NCBI GenBank assembly: GCA_022773395.1
Contig: JALFBL010000010.1
Span: 22,181 to 86,180 of the forward strand
Direction of reading: 5' to 3'
Source: Prevotella sp.
GTDB taxonomy: Bacteria; Bacteroidota; Bacteroidia; Bacteroidales; Bacteroidaceae
DNA length: 64,000 nucleotides
Position numbers and translations under genes: made by a program. The notes below the pieces were generated by a model, which had not been told where the DNA came from, did not search any database, and saw nothing but the letters and a program-made list of their open reading frames with translations. Shown here one piece after another: positions 42,324-51,288 of this stretch. Each line of letters begins with the position of its first letter. Positions within the stretch are counted from its first letter, which is position 1.

Positions 42324-44945
42324 TCAGAATTCCTGACCCAATACAAAGTGGAACTGGCTTCCTCCCTGTTTCCATCCATTGTTTCCGTCGGGCACCTTAT
42401 CGAAACCGTACGCCCAGTCAATACCCATCATTCCCACCATTGGCAGGAAAATGCGCACACCCACACCGGCACTTCGCTTCATGTCGAACGGATTGAACTT
42501 CTTTGTGTCCTTCCAAGCGTTGCCCGCTTCAAGGAAAGTAAGGCCGTAGATGGTGGTGGCACCCAGCAGGAAAGGATACCTGAGTTCGAGCGAAAGGCGG
42601 TCGTAAGCATAGGTCTGGTAGCCGACGGAAGCATTGTCGTAACCGCGCAATCCGATGGTTTCTTCGGCAAATCCGCCCGAATAACCGCTCATGCCGTCTC
42701 CACCCACCGTAAAGGTCTCGAACGGCGACTTCTTGTATTTGTTGTAAGAGCCGAGCAGTCCGAACTCAACGCGTGTCATCAACACGAAACATTTTTGGCC
42801 ACTGGTAAGGGCAGTGTAGGTCTTGCTCTTGAATTTCCACTTATGGTACTCCAGCCATCTATATTTCTCCTGCTGCTGCTGAATGAAATTGGCAGCCTTG
42901 TCATCGTTCGCCAGATTCCGGTAGTCTTTATGATCCCATGCCGACCAAGGCGGTGTAATGGATACGGAGGCCATAAACTCCGAACCGTAACGTGGGAAGT
43001 ATGGGTTGTCGGTAGATGAGCGAGCCAGTGTGATGCCCAAATTCAAGTTGTTGGAGGCACCGTTGGTGAAAAGGAAATACCTCCAGTTTTTCATCACGTA
43101 ACGCTGGAAGCCCAACTCAACCGACAGCGTGAAATAGTCGTCAGGCCAACGCAGGCGTTTTCCCCAACCCAATGATGCTCCCACCAGTTTGATGTATTCA
43201 TCAGGGTCATAGTAACTCTCGTAGTTGTTGTAGTAACTGTTTCCGTAGCCAAAGCGGTAATTCATCAAACTGTTTTGCAACGCGGTGTTGTAATAAGAAC
43301 TTGATATGCCGCTCTGCTTGGAATAGTAGCCGCTCAGGGTGAACTGTATGGGGCGTTTCCCTCCGAACCAGTTGGTAGAATAAGAGGTATTGATAGACGT
43401 GTAATATTTAGCATTGGTCTGCAGTCCCACAGACAACTGCTCGCCGTCGCCAATGGGAAGGATGCCGCGGTGCTCCTTGTTCTTGTTGAAAAGGTTTGCC
43501 AACGAGAAATTGTTCAGCTTGATACCGATGCGCCCGATAAGACCCGTCTGTCCCCAGCCTAACGACAGTTCCAGCTGGTCGTTGTTCTTAGGCACGAGCG
43601 TCCAGTTAATATCCACCGTACCGTCTTCCGGGTTGGTTTTCACGCCCGGATCTATTTGTTCCGGCTCGAAATGGCCCATGGAACCCAATTCACGGACCGA
43701 ACGCATCAATGCTTCCTTTGAGAACAAATCTCCCGGTTTGGTGCGCAGTTCTCTACGGATGACATTTTCATACAGGCGGTCGTTTCCATTGATGCGCACA
43801 TGGCTCAAGCGCGCCTGCGGTCCTTCGGTGACGCGCATTTCAAGATCGATGGAGTCGCCCACGATGTTCACTTCCGCCGGATCGATGCCCGAGAACACAT
43901 AACCGTTGTTCCAGTAGTCGTTGCCCACAGCGTCTTCGTCCGTGTGCAGGCGTTTGCTCAATTGTTTCTGGTTGTACACGTCGCCACTCTTCATGCCGAG
44001 TTTGTTGTTGAGATAGTCTGTCGCATACACCGTATTGCCCACCCACGTGATGTTGCGCATATAATATTTCTTGCCTTCCGACACCTTTATATATATGTTC
44101 ACATGCTTGTCGTCGTAATTCCAAACGCTGTCTTCAAGAATCGCGGCATCGCGGTAACCGTACTCGTTGTATTTTTCAATGAGTTTCTGCTTGTCTTCCT
44201 TCCACCGTTCGGGCGTGAATTTTTTGGCTTTCAAGAACGTGGAAAGTTTGCCCGCCTCATGCGTTTTGGAGAATGCACCTTTTCTGAACAGGCCTCCCTT
44301 GATTTTCTTCTCGGCCAGTTCATGGTTGCCTTCGATGATGATCTGATGTACTTTCAGTTTTTCCTTCTTGTCGATGTTTACGTCAAGAATCACCTGATTC
44401 TTGCCCGCTACGTCATCGCGCTGATTGATGATGACTTCGGCATTCTTGTACCCCTTGTCGTCAAAATATTTCTTGGCAAGAATTTTCGCGCGGTCAATCG
44501 TGTTGGGGGTGATCTGCGAACCTTTGAGTAGTCCCAGTTTCTTTTCCATATCTTCACGTTCCGATTTCTTCAGTCCGTAGTAGTTGATGGTGGAAACGCG
44601 GGGCAGCACCCCGAGATAAAAATGCAGGTACGCCTTGTCTCCAATGATAGAATCGACGGCAAGCGACACTTTCGAGAACAGCCCGTGCCGCCAGTAACGC
44701 TTCACCGCTTCCGTAAGTTTGCTGCCGGGAATGGTCACTTCCTGACCGATGGAAAGTCCCGAGATGCCTGCCAGCACATAGTCTTCATATCCTTCCACCC
44801 CCGAAATGGCAATTCCGGCAATGGTGCATGTACGGGGAACACCGGCGTATGAAATCTCGGGATTCACTATTTTTTCCTGCGCCTGTGCGCCCGTGCCGAT
44901 GCAAAGTGCGGCGAGCAGCAAGACTCTTCCTAATATTTTATTCAT
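42324..44945 (-). CDS. bamA: Outer-membrane assembly factor BamA
   Basis: An 873-residue Omp85 protein. A signal peptide ending GTGAQAQ precedes about five POTRA domains (residues 30-430, with VSTINYYGLKKSEREDMEKKLGLLKGSQI and KVHQIIIEGNHELAEKKIKGGLFRKGAFS) and a C-terminal 16-strand barrel with the conserved GGDGMSGYSGGFAEETIGLRGYDN (loop 6 VRGY-like) and a final strand ending FHFVLGQEF, the aromatic Bam signal. It inserts outer-membrane proteins. Its neighbours uppS and skp are those expected. Confidence 0.96.
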   Translation of the reverse strand: MNKILGRVLLLAALCIGTGAQAQEKIVNPEISYAGVPRTCTIAGIAISGVEGYEDYVLAGISGLSIGQEVTIPGSKLTEAVKRYWRHGLFSKVSLAVDSIIGDKAYLHFYLGVLPRVSTINYYGLKKSEREDMEKKLGLLKGSQITPNTIDRAKILAKKYFDDKGYKNAEVIINQRDDVAGKNQVILDVNIDKKEKLKVHQIIIEGNHELAEKKIKGGLFRKGAFSKTHEAGKLSTFLKAKKFTPERWKEDKQKLIEKYNEYGYRDAAILEDSVWNYDDKHVNIYIKVSEGKKYYMRNITWVGNTVYATDYLNNKLGMKSGDVYNQKQLSKRLHTDEDAVGNDYWNNGYVFSGIDPAEVNIVGDSIDLEMRVTEGPQARLSHVRINGNDRLYENVIRRELRTKPGDLFSKEALMRSVRELGSMGHFEPEQIDPGVKTNPEDGTVDINWTLVPKNNDQLELSLGWGQTGLIGRIGIKLNNFSLANLFNKNKEHRGILPIGDGEQLSVGLQTNAKYYTSINTSYSTNWFGGKRPIQFTLSGYYSKQSGISSSYYNTALQNSLMNYRFGYGNSYYNNYESYYDPDEYIKLVGASLGWGKRLRWPDDYFTLSVELGFQRYVMKNWRYFLFTNGASNNLNLGITLARSSTDNPYFPRYGSEFMASVSITPPWSAWDHKDYRNLANDDKAANFIQQQQEKYRWLEYHKWKFKSKTYTALTSGQKCFVLMTRVEFGLLGSYNKYKKSPFETFTVGGDGMSGYSGGFAEETIGLRGYDNASVGYQTYAYDRLSLELRYPFLLGATTIYGLTFLEAGNAWKDTKKFNPFDMKRSAGVGVRIFLPMVGMMGIDWAYGFDKVPDGNNGWKQGGSQFHFVLGQEF

Positions 44946-45000
44946 TTACTTCTTTATATTAAATAGAATCGGACATCTTACAGTCCTCTCTGCATTTTCT

Positions 45001-45759
45001 TTAACCTTTTATCCTCATCTCGTTTTCTATCTGCGCTTCGGTCTTTCCAAATCGGCGTTGGCGGCTTTGGTAACTGAAAATGGCGCGATGGAGACATTCT
45101 TCGTTGAAGTCGGGCCAATAGGTATCACAGAAATACAACTCAGAATAGGCAATTTGCCACAACAGATAATTGGATATTCTCAGTTCCCCGCCGGTTCGTA
45201 TCAGCAAGTCGGGATCTGGCATGAAACCCGTCTCCAAATGTTCGTTGATTACATCTTCGGTGATGTGTTCAGGTTCCAGTTTCCCTTCTTTCACTTCAAG
45301 AACAATGTTTTTCACCGCTTTGGTGATTTCCCATTTCGACGAATAGCTCAGGGCTATGACCATCGTCATGGCCGTGTTGTTTTCGGTGTGTCTGATGGTT
45401 TCCTGCAGTTTTTCCTGTACGTCTTGCGGCAAACGCCGGATATCGCCAATGACTTGGAAACGCACATTGTTCTTCATGAAGATCTCGTCTTCGAGAGCAG
45501 TGAGCACAATGCCCATGAGTGCCGACACTTCATCGGCAGGGCGGTTCCAGTTTTCGGTGGAAAAAGTATAAAGTGTAAGATATTCCACCCCGAGGTTCAC
45601 GCACTCTGATGTGATGATGCGCACGGCATCCACGCCCGCCTGATGGCCGTAGCTGCGGTCTTTCCCTCTTTCGGTCGCCCATCTTCCATTTCCATCCATG
45701 ATGATGGCAATATGCCTGGGGATGCGCTTCATATCCAATTTGTCAGTCATCTCTGTCAT
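45001..45759 (-). CDS. uppS: Undecaprenyl diphosphate synthase (isoprenyl transferase)
   Basis: A 252-residue cis-prenyltransferase that makes the C55 lipid carrier for peptidoglycan and LPS. The diphosphate-binding [13 protein letters not shown], the substrate-binding [15 protein letters not shown] and the C-terminal [23 protein letters not shown] are all intact. It overlaps the upstream DUF6089 gene by 17 bp and precedes bamA by 55 bp, the usual Bacteroidota arrangement. Confidence 0.96.
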   Translation of the reverse strand: MTEMTDKLDMKRIPRHIAIIMDGNGRWATERGKDRSYGHQAGVDAVRIITSECVNLGVEYLTLYTFSTENWNRPADEVSALMGIVLTALEDEIFMKNNVRFQVIGDIRRLPQDVQEKLQETIRHTENNTAMTMVIALSYSSKWEITKAVKNIVLEVKEGKLEPEHITEDVINEHLETGFMPDPDLLIRTGGELRISNYLLWQIAYSELYFCDTYWPDFNEECLHRAIFSYQSRQRRFGKTEAQIENEMRIKG

Positions 45760-46429
45760 TGTTACAGGTTCTACATTTAGCCATAAAGCTGTACGTGACG
45801 GTCAGCTGCCATGTCGAATAACAGTCTTTGTTCTTGAACGCGCCCGTACTTTTTATATAATAGGGATCTTTCACCCCGTCGAGTTTGTCGCTGCCGCTGA
45901 AATGAACCGCCCAATCCATCACTATATTCACGCGCGAAGTCGCCTTGTATTTGATGCCTGCGCCCATAGGAAGGTTCATGGCCAGCACCCCTCCCTGGGC
46001 AGTGTCGGCGTAGGTTGCCCCCAGTCCCACGAACACGAAAGGAGCCAGCCGTCTGGCGCCCCGATAGTCTTTGCCCGTTCCGTAAGCCCAGAAATTGTAT
46101 TCATAGCGCAGTCCTACATCTATCAGTGGATGGCTGAAGGTGTATAGGCGGTCTTTAAAATCCGGATAGAACGTGGTGACGTCCTTGGCATTTCCTTTCA
46201 GTTTGCCATACGATACGTTCGCCGCCAAGGCCATGTAGGGATTGAACACCCTTTTTGCCACCAACGACGCCATGGGCTGCTGGTGAGCGGCAAGATTGCC
46301 GTTGAAGTCGCCTAAATAAGACACCAAGCCCATTCCTCCCCCTATCTCCATCCGATATTCTTCGTCCCACTGTGCACTTGCGCCCACAGTGACCAGAAGC
46401 GATATCGTGAAGACAAGTATGCGTTTCAT
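45743..46429 (-). CDS. DUF6089 outer-membrane beta-barrel protein
   Basis: A 228-residue protein with a signal peptide ending TVGASAQ and a barrel-like body opening [25 protein letters not shown], typical of the DUF6089 family that sits between DUF6242 and uppS in Prevotellaceae-type genomes. Its last 17 bases overlap uppS, so translation of the two is coupled. A C-terminal poly-Asn/Asp end ([10 protein letters not shown]) is short and cysteine-bearing. The function is unknown; the fixed position suggests a role in outer-membrane assembly. Confidence 0.84.
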   Translation of the reverse strand: MKRILVFTISLLVTVGASAQWDEEYRMEIGGGMGLVSYLGDFNGNLAAHQQPMASLVAKRVFNPYMALAANVSYGKLKGNAKDVTTFYPDFKDRLYTFSHPLIDVGLRYEYNFWAYGTGKDYRGARRLAPFVFVGLGATYADTAQGGVLAMNLPMGAGIKYKATSRVNIVMDWAVHFSGSDKLDGVKDPYYIKSTGAFKNKDCYSTWQLTVTYSFMAKCRTCNNDRDD

Positions 46430-46430
46430 T

Positions 46431-47834
46431 CTATTCCGTAAAAGTTTTTTGCTCCGCAGCCCATCCCAGGCTGTTCAGTCTGCCTCGCCAAATTTGCCCG
46501 GTTCCTCCACAAATCAGCCACAAATAGTTATTTTTGTCCTTCATCAAAGCAAAAATGCCGTTCGATGACAGTTCTTTGGGCACGTTGTAGGTGGGGGCGG
46601 GCTTCCACGTAATGCCTCCGTCCTTGCTGGTATAGGCTGTGGAGAAAGATGCAGAAGCATCCGTGCCTTGTCCCCCTCCGCCCATGGCCAGAATGTCATC
46701 GCCATAGGCCACCGCCGTTGTGCCCTTCAAGTAGGGCATGGGATAACGGTTGCCGTCTGCAAACGGGATGTGGCTCCATTCTCCGGCAGTTGAGCCTTCC
46801 TCTATTTTAAACCATACGGTGGCGGTTGAATCCTGCGAAGTTGCCCCTGCATTGCGGTTGCCCAACAAGGTGAGACGGCTAAGCTCGGGATTGGTTTTCA
46901 AAGGCATTGCCACCAGACTAAAATCCTGCACGGGCAGCATTGCGGCATTGTCGGCAACGGTTTCTTCTGTCCATGTGATGCCGTCGTCGGCAGACATCAG
47001 CACTTCGCGGTTCTTCCCTACGGCATACAGTGCCTTTTCACTGCTTCCCACCAATTGCTTGACGTTCTGGGGCGAAGAAATGTCCGTCCAAGAAGAGCCA
47101 TCCATTTTTCTGACGTTGCCATTGTCGAACACAAAGAGGGCGTCGCCCTTCACCACCACGCTCTTGTAGGCGTCGGCTTCCATCAAGGTATTGGTGCCGG
47201 TCCAGTCGGTGCCGTTTTCCGATGCATAAATCTCCGTGTGCGAGCCGTTCCGGCCAAAAAGATACATCTTGCCGTTGCAAGCCACCGCCTTCATGCCCTG
47301 AAACTGTGCGAAGGCCGTGCTTTCGCCCACTTTTTTCCAGTTGAATGCAGAACCGATTTCCTTGTGCACATTCACGTGGACGGTGTAGTCGCGCTGTGCC
47401 TGCTGACTATAGGAAAAGACCCTGAACACGCGCGGCGAAGTAAAGTCGATGGAATCCTTGTCGGAAAAATAGCTCAGCGAATCGCTGGTAAGGCTTTTCA
47501 AGGCGATGCCCCCCCCGTTTTTCGTGCCTATGAAAACGAGCACGTGCGCCGCGTCCGTTCCATAGGGAAGAGAATCGGGGTTGTAGATGACCCCTGCGAT
47601 TTGATCGATGTAGAATCGTTGGTTTTTCCCTTCCACAGTTTTTTGATAAACACTGTCAGCTCCCGTGGAAGAAGTTGTATGTAAATACAAATTGAGTTTG
47701 CCCACCGAAAACGAGGTGATGGCTGTGTCGTCATAGGAAAGGCTGTCTTCGTCTGCCGAATTGAGGCAAGACGACAGCAGGGTGACCGCCAAAACTGTTA
47801 TAGCGAAAGTTGATAAAATCTTTCTCATCATCAA
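46431..47834 (-). CDS. DUF6242 lipoprotein (kelch/beta-propeller-like)
   Basis: A 467-residue lipoprotein with the lipobox LLSSC after a short hydrophobic start. A beta-rich domain to about 150 (SFSVGKLNLYLHT) is followed by repeats that look like a propeller (GKMYLFGRNGSHTEIYASENGTDWT, KALYAVGKNREVLMSADDGITWTEE, DILAMGGGGQ...AYTSKDGGITWKPAP), resembling kelch or BNR repeats. I recognise it as DUF6242, usually found with DUF6089 and uppS. It probably resides in the outer membrane and binds something, but no function is known. The gap to DUF6089 is one base. Confidence 0.84.
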   Translation of the reverse strand: MMMRKILSTFAITVLAVTLLSSCLNSADEDSLSYDDTAITSFSVGKLNLYLHTTSSTGADSVYQKTVEGKNQRFYIDQIAGVIYNPDSLPYGTDAAHVLVFIGTKNGGGIALKSLTSDSLSYFSDKDSIDFTSPRVFRVFSYSQQAQRDYTVHVNVHKEIGSAFNWKKVGESTAFAQFQGMKAVACNGKMYLFGRNGSHTEIYASENGTDWTGTNTLMEADAYKSVVVKGDALFVFDNGNVRKMDGSSWTDISSPQNVKQLVGSSEKALYAVGKNREVLMSADDGITWTEETVADNAAMLPVQDFSLVAMPLKTNPELSRLTLLGNRNAGATSQDSTATVWFKIEEGSTAGEWSHIPFADGNRYPMPYLKGTTAVAYGDDILAMGGGGQGTDASASFSTAYTSKDGGITWKPAPTYNVPKELSSNGIFALMKDKNNYLWLICGGTGQIWRGRLNSLGWAAEQKTFTE

Positions 47835-48000
47835 TTTATTTTGATTTTAGGTGCAAATTTAATCAGATTTCCTCAAATAGGGCATCTTTTCAATGCTATA
47901 TTATGAAAATTATTAATTAAAGGGATGTTTTTTAAATAATGTTTAGGGTTTGAAGGAAAGGTTCGGCAAGATACAAGAAAGCCTGAAAGAAAAGGCACAA

Positions 48001-48043
48001 AAAAAGAGGACGATATGATTCACTCACTTCGGCCTCCTGAAAA
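48001..48043 (-). terminator. Terminator after the 31-residue membrane peptide
   Basis: On the minus strand the imperfect stem GAGGCCGA/TCGTCCTC runs into a T run at 48005-47998. It starts within a few bases of the stop of the small open frame at 48045, supporting a dedicated short transcript. Confidence 0.55.
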
Positions 48044-48044
48044 C

Positions 48045-48140
48045 TTAACGGACATTGGTGTTGACTAAAGTCACAATACTGAGTACTGTTAAAATAATCG
48101 TCATCACCAGCATCGCAGTTGTTTCAAAATCTAATAACAT
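48045..48140 (-). CDS. Candidate 31-residue single-pass membrane peptide
   Basis: On the minus strand, ATG at 48140 to TAA at 48045 encodes MLLDFETTAMLVMTII... continuing LTVLSIVTLVNTNVR. It has a polar 8-residue start, one hydrophobic helix of about 18 residues and a short basic end. A weak AAGGTAAAG precedes the start, a promoter-like TACCTTTG lies at 48213-48220 (another at 48292-48321), and a terminator follows at once. Position, membrane helix and flanking signals suggest a real small protein. It may equally be chance; conservation would decide. Confidence 0.45.
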   Translation of the reverse strand: MLLDFETTAMLVMTIILTVLSIVTLVNTNVR

Positions 48141-48212
48141 AATCTTTACCTTAAATCTATCAAACTACTAACCTATGAAAACTTTTATGGATACATTCTC
48201 ACGAATGCGGCG

Positions 48213-48220
48213 CAAAGGTA
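48213..48220 (-). promoter_or_regulatory. Promoter -7 element TACCTTTG upstream of the small membrane peptide
   Basis: TACCTTTG on the minus strand with no good -33 box, about 70 bp before the small open frame. Confidence 0.45.
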
Positions 48221-48291
48221 CAACAATTTTCCGAACCCGCAACACCCCATAACATCTTTTTAGACGAAATAGCATTATTTTTGATTTAAGT

Positions 48292-48334
48292 CAAAGGTAT
48301 TTGGCAGCGGTTTTCGGCAAAAGCCGCTGCCAAA
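48292..48334 (-). promoter_or_regulatory. Terminator hairpin of the T9SS protein gene with an embedded promoter
   Basis: The stem TTTGGCAGCGG/CCGCTGCCAAA (48300-48310 and 48324-48334) lies 28 bp after the stop of the gene at 48362 and probably ends it. On the minus strand a TTTG box (48321-48318), an 18-bp spacer and TACCTTTG (48299-48292) overlap the hairpin, which would launch a new transcript toward the small membrane peptide. Confidence 0.55.
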
Positions 48335-48361
48335 CACTTTCGGAGAACAGGTGGAATACGC

Positions 48362-49660
48362 CTAAAACACAGCTACTTTGCAGCTTATGCCCGATACGCG
48401 TACCACATATACGCCTTGCAACGGAAGTTCTGCTGATGCCGATGACGAAACAACCTTGCCGCAAGCCACCGTCTTGCCATCCATGGTCAACACTTCATAC
48501 ACACTGTCCGAAGGTACTCCTTCTATCAGCAATTGCCTGCCAACAACTCTACATCTCACTGGGCTTTTCCCCATTTCTTCCATGCCTGTATTGACGTTTA
48601 CAGTCGTGCTGCTCTTCCGGTTGACTGTCACATCCCCCTCAGCCGTTACAATTGTGCCTTCGGGAATCACGATGAAGCAACCGCTCTCGGGAATGACCAT
48701 CCCCTCGAAGTTTCCCGTCAGTGCCCAGAACCGGTTTTCTTCAGTCACCACAGGGGTTACTTCTTTCAGCAGGGTCTGCCCTTTGCCGTCAAACACCTGC
48801 ATCTTGGGGCTTTCCGAAAGTACGATGGCCCTGTCGTAATAGAAACTCACATCGTACAGCACACCATTGTCGGGATGATGGTCGAAAAGGTTGCACCACA
48901 CATAGTTGAGAGGGGCTATCGGCTCCGCGTATCCGCCTACAAAATCCACCTTTTCCTCCACATTGGTTATATCGCTGCGCAACCGTGCGCTTGCACAGCC
49001 CTCCGGCAGCACCAATGAATAGCGCACGCCTTTCTCAAAGTGCAGGTTCGCACCGAAATCGGCATACACCTGTCCCAGGTTCCAGTCCCAGCCCACCACG
49101 GCTTCCACCGTTCGCACGGCAACGCCTTCGCGATAGAGTGTCATGGTGGGCTTGCCCACCGGCTCTGTTTCCGTAGAAAAATAAAAAACGATGTTATGGG
49201 TCGACTCTACTGTTGCACCGTTCTCGATGCCACATACGGCTTTGCCCAGATTTTCGGGCACGGAAAAGTCCACGTTTATGGCTTCTGTCATGGTGCCGGG
49301 ATCTTTCACCGAGACAATGGCACCGGCAGAAATTTCCAGCCGGTAGTCTTTGCCTTTGGGCAACAGCAGATTGTCGAAGGCAATGATGGCCTGTCCCTGC
49401 GTGCGCTTCTGTCCCCGGTAGTTGCTGACAGAGAGCGTGCCCACAGCCACCGTCTTGCCTTCGCATACAATCTGCGCCCGGGCATTTTCAGCAAGTGCCA
49501 CCTCTCCATCAAACGAAAAGGCTATTTCCGAAATAGGCGCATACACAGGTTTGTCACCAATGGAACAGCATTCGGGGATGAGCACGTCTGCTGCTTCCGC
49601 CGATAAGGATATTGCGGACATCATGAGTCCGAGAATACCAAGAAACAGTTGTTTTTTCAT
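48362..49660 (-). CDS. Secreted T9SS protein, paralog of the gene at 54647
   Basis: A 432-residue secreted protein with a signal peptide ending LSAEAAD and a C-terminal T9SS tail (LTMDGKTVACGKVVSS...VSGISCKVAVF). The body consists of about three beta-sandwich units (Ig-like) with no enzymatic motif. It matches the 429-residue protein at 54647 along its full length, sharing for example TETEPVGxPTMTLYREGV and GWDWNLGQxYADFG. The function is unknown. The second copy of the 390-bp repeat lies upstream of its start, as the first copy does for the GNAT gene. Confidence 0.82.
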   Translation of the reverse strand: MKKQLFLGILGLMMSAISLSAEAADVLIPECCSIGDKPVYAPISEIAFSFDGEVALAENARAQIVCEGKTVAVGTLSVSNYRGQKRTQGQAIIAFDNLLLPKGKDYRLEISAGAIVSVKDPGTMTEAINVDFSVPENLGKAVCGIENGATVESTHNIVFYFSTETEPVGKPTMTLYREGVAVRTVEAVVGWDWNLGQVYADFGANLHFEKGVRYSLVLPEGCASARLRSDITNVEEKVDFVGGYAEPIAPLNYVWCNLFDHHPDNGVLYDVSFYYDRAIVLSESPKMQVFDGKGQTLLKEVTPVVTEENRFWALTGNFEGMVIPESGCFIVIPEGTIVTAEGDVTVNRKSSTTVNVNTGMEEMGKSPVRCRVVGRQLLIEGVPSDSVYEVLTMDGKTVACGKVVSSSASAELPLQGVYVVRVSGISCKVAVF

Positions 49661-49871
49661 TATTTATTTACTTATTGATTATAGATTATATGAAACATTA
49701 CTTTCCATTGTTCTCTCCGAAAACATCCAACAGGAGGTTTTGCTTATAAAATGCGGCACGACGGCTTTCCTTGCATCCGGCCATGTCAATTTATATGAAT
49801 ATTAACACATGCGAAAGGTTCCGGAATACCGTTGGGCAGAAGTGAAAGAAACGGGAAGCCCTTAAATTGCA

Positions 49872-50261
49872 ACAAATATTAACAACTTAAAGAAATCCTT
49901 TAACACGAAAAACGGCCGTTTTCTGAAAAAAGTTTCCCGCGCGCCCAAATACGCGATTCTACGGGCGTTTTCCAAACGACTGGCATACAGCAAGTTGAAA
50001 AATATTGACAAATCCTGCCCGGTAATTTATGCCTACTTACCTTGTAATTTATGCCAAATTACCATGTAAGTAAGCCTTACTTACCCGGTAAAATATGCCA
50101 AATTGCGATGTAAGTAGGCATAAATTACCGGAACGGCCCCGAAAAACCGCTCCGCATTTTTTATCCCGTTTCCAACGGATCATCCCTTACTTTTCTATTT
50201 TACGAGTAAATCCGGTGGAAAATCCGGCCGAAAATTTAACACAATTAACCTTTGTTGGGTG
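49872..50261 (+). repeat. 390-bp intergenic repeat, copy 2
   Basis: Same length, order and orientation as 5503-5892, with roughly one substitution in ten to fifteen bases. The palindrome AAAACGGCCGTTTT is at 49909-49922 and the five 22-bp units at 50020-50129. The few differences inside the units sit at spacer positions (for example unit 3 ATATAAG against ATGTAAG). The block ends exactly where a receptor fragment begins on the right. Confidence 0.9.
50020..50129. repeat. Five tandem 22-bp palindromic units inside repeat copy 2
   Basis: Units at 50020-50041, 50042-50063, 50064-50085, 50086-50107 and 50108-50129. Unit 1 and unit 5 are exact reverse complements over 20 bp, as in copy 1. Three changes separate the arrays of the two copies, against many more in the flanks, so the array looks conserved. 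Confidence 0.86.
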
Positions 50262-50510
50262 ACAGAATTTGAAAGCTTTGCCAATCAAAGTTTATCGCAG
50301 AATACTCATTACACAGAATTCTTACCCACGATTCAAGTATCGTATATGCCGCAAGAAAACATTCAGATAGTTGGAAATTTTGATATGAGGATGATTTATC
50401 TTACCCAAAGCCAATTATCGGAGATAAACTATCGGATAGGAGATAATATCTGGTCAAAAGGAGTGTCCACATTAAAACCAATGAAATATTTGCAAGTCTT
50501 TTTCTATTAG
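50259..50510 (+). pseudogene. Fragment of a TonB-dependent-receptor-like outer-membrane barrel
   Basis: An open frame of 83 codons with no proper start that reads HYTEFLPTIQVSYMPQENIQI, then YLTQSQLSEINYRIGDNIWSKG. This resembles the late barrel strands of Bacteroidota OMP_b-brl_3 receptors (the pattern FPSVSLSYQPNEN...RPSYSQLNP...GNPNLQPEY). The N-terminal plug, most strands and the C-terminus are missing. It begins exactly at the end of the 390-bp repeat and is best read as a broken gene, perhaps interrupted by it. Confidence 0.5.
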
Positions 50511-50660
50511 CCATTTACATATAAGACGGCAGAAAAGTGCCGACATGGATTCTATAGAGATTAGAAAGTTGGATAAGGCTTTGTTAATTGAGAGAAAAGA
50601 AGCATCTTTGCTGTCGGAAATATTTATAATCATTCCGACCATAATTTATATAAATATTCG

Positions 50661-50771
50661 ATGGAGAACACAGTAGTACAGCAGATTAGAAAAAAGATTA
50701 CTCGCAGTAAATTCGGTGAGATATTCCTTCATATTTTCAGATCCTGCTTTAGCTTTCATTCCACCACATAA
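50661..50771 (+). pseudogene. Possible truncated DUF6088 (AbiEi-like antitoxin N-terminal) fragment
   Basis: A 36-codon frame opening MENTVVQQIRKKITRSKFGEIFLHIF, then a stop. The spacing of QQIRKKI and GEIF resembles the start of DUF6088 proteins, relatives of AbiEi-type antitoxins. The rest of the gene is absent. The resemblance is short, so this is a tentative call. Confidence 0.3.
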
Positions 50772-51288
50772 TGCTGATTATACCTGCACAAACTGCGCCG
50801 ATGAAAAATATAGAAGAGATAACATGCCAAACCGCATTATTCTCATGCCTTTCAAATTGATGGAAATAACCTATATATTCCTCATTTTTTTGGCCCATGA
50901 AGTGGGTAAACAGTAAGGAGAGACCACAAGTGATTATAAGAAATATAAGGAAATGGGAATTCTGAATAGGAAGTATTCCAAGTTTCTTGAAAACTGACAG
51001 AATAAGCATTTCATAAGGAACAAACATAAAAGCCAATGTTCCTTCTGCACGCGCAATACTCATTCCTATATTTTTGTCAGAAAAACCGATATCCATCGAT
51101 TTATGTATATTTCTTATGTAGTGCTCCAACGTTGGATTATTTTTCTGAATATAGCCAAACGGATCCCAAAAATATAGCCGTTTGTATAAACGATCGAATA
51201 AAGGTCCAAGTTTTCGCATCGGCATGCGATAACTCCAGCATTCTGCACAATATAGAGAATATAATAGTCTTATAACAAATAGTTTCAT
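50749..51288 (-). CDS. Hypothetical membrane protein in the remnant zone
   Basis: A 179-residue protein starting MKLFVIRLLYSLY. A polar N-terminal half (about 1-85, with FWDPFGYIQKNNPTLEHYIRN) leads to about three hydrophobic segments (FVPYEMLILSVFKKLGI, FLIFLIITCGLSLLFTH, VISSIFFIGAVCAGIISIMWW). The frame also extends to 51303, but the ATG at 51288 is preferred. I know no family for it. It sits downstream of the Imm40-type gene on the same strand and could be a second immunity or accessory protein. Confidence 0.55.
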   Translation of the reverse strand: MKLFVIRLLYSLYCAECWSYRMPMRKLGPLFDRLYKRLYFWDPFGYIQKNNPTLEHYIRNIHKSMDIGFSDKNIGMSIARAEGTLAFMFVPYEMLILSVFKKLGILPIQNSHFLIFLIITCGLSLLFTHFMGQKNEEYIGYFHQFERHENNAVWHVISSIFFIGAVCAGIISIMWWNES

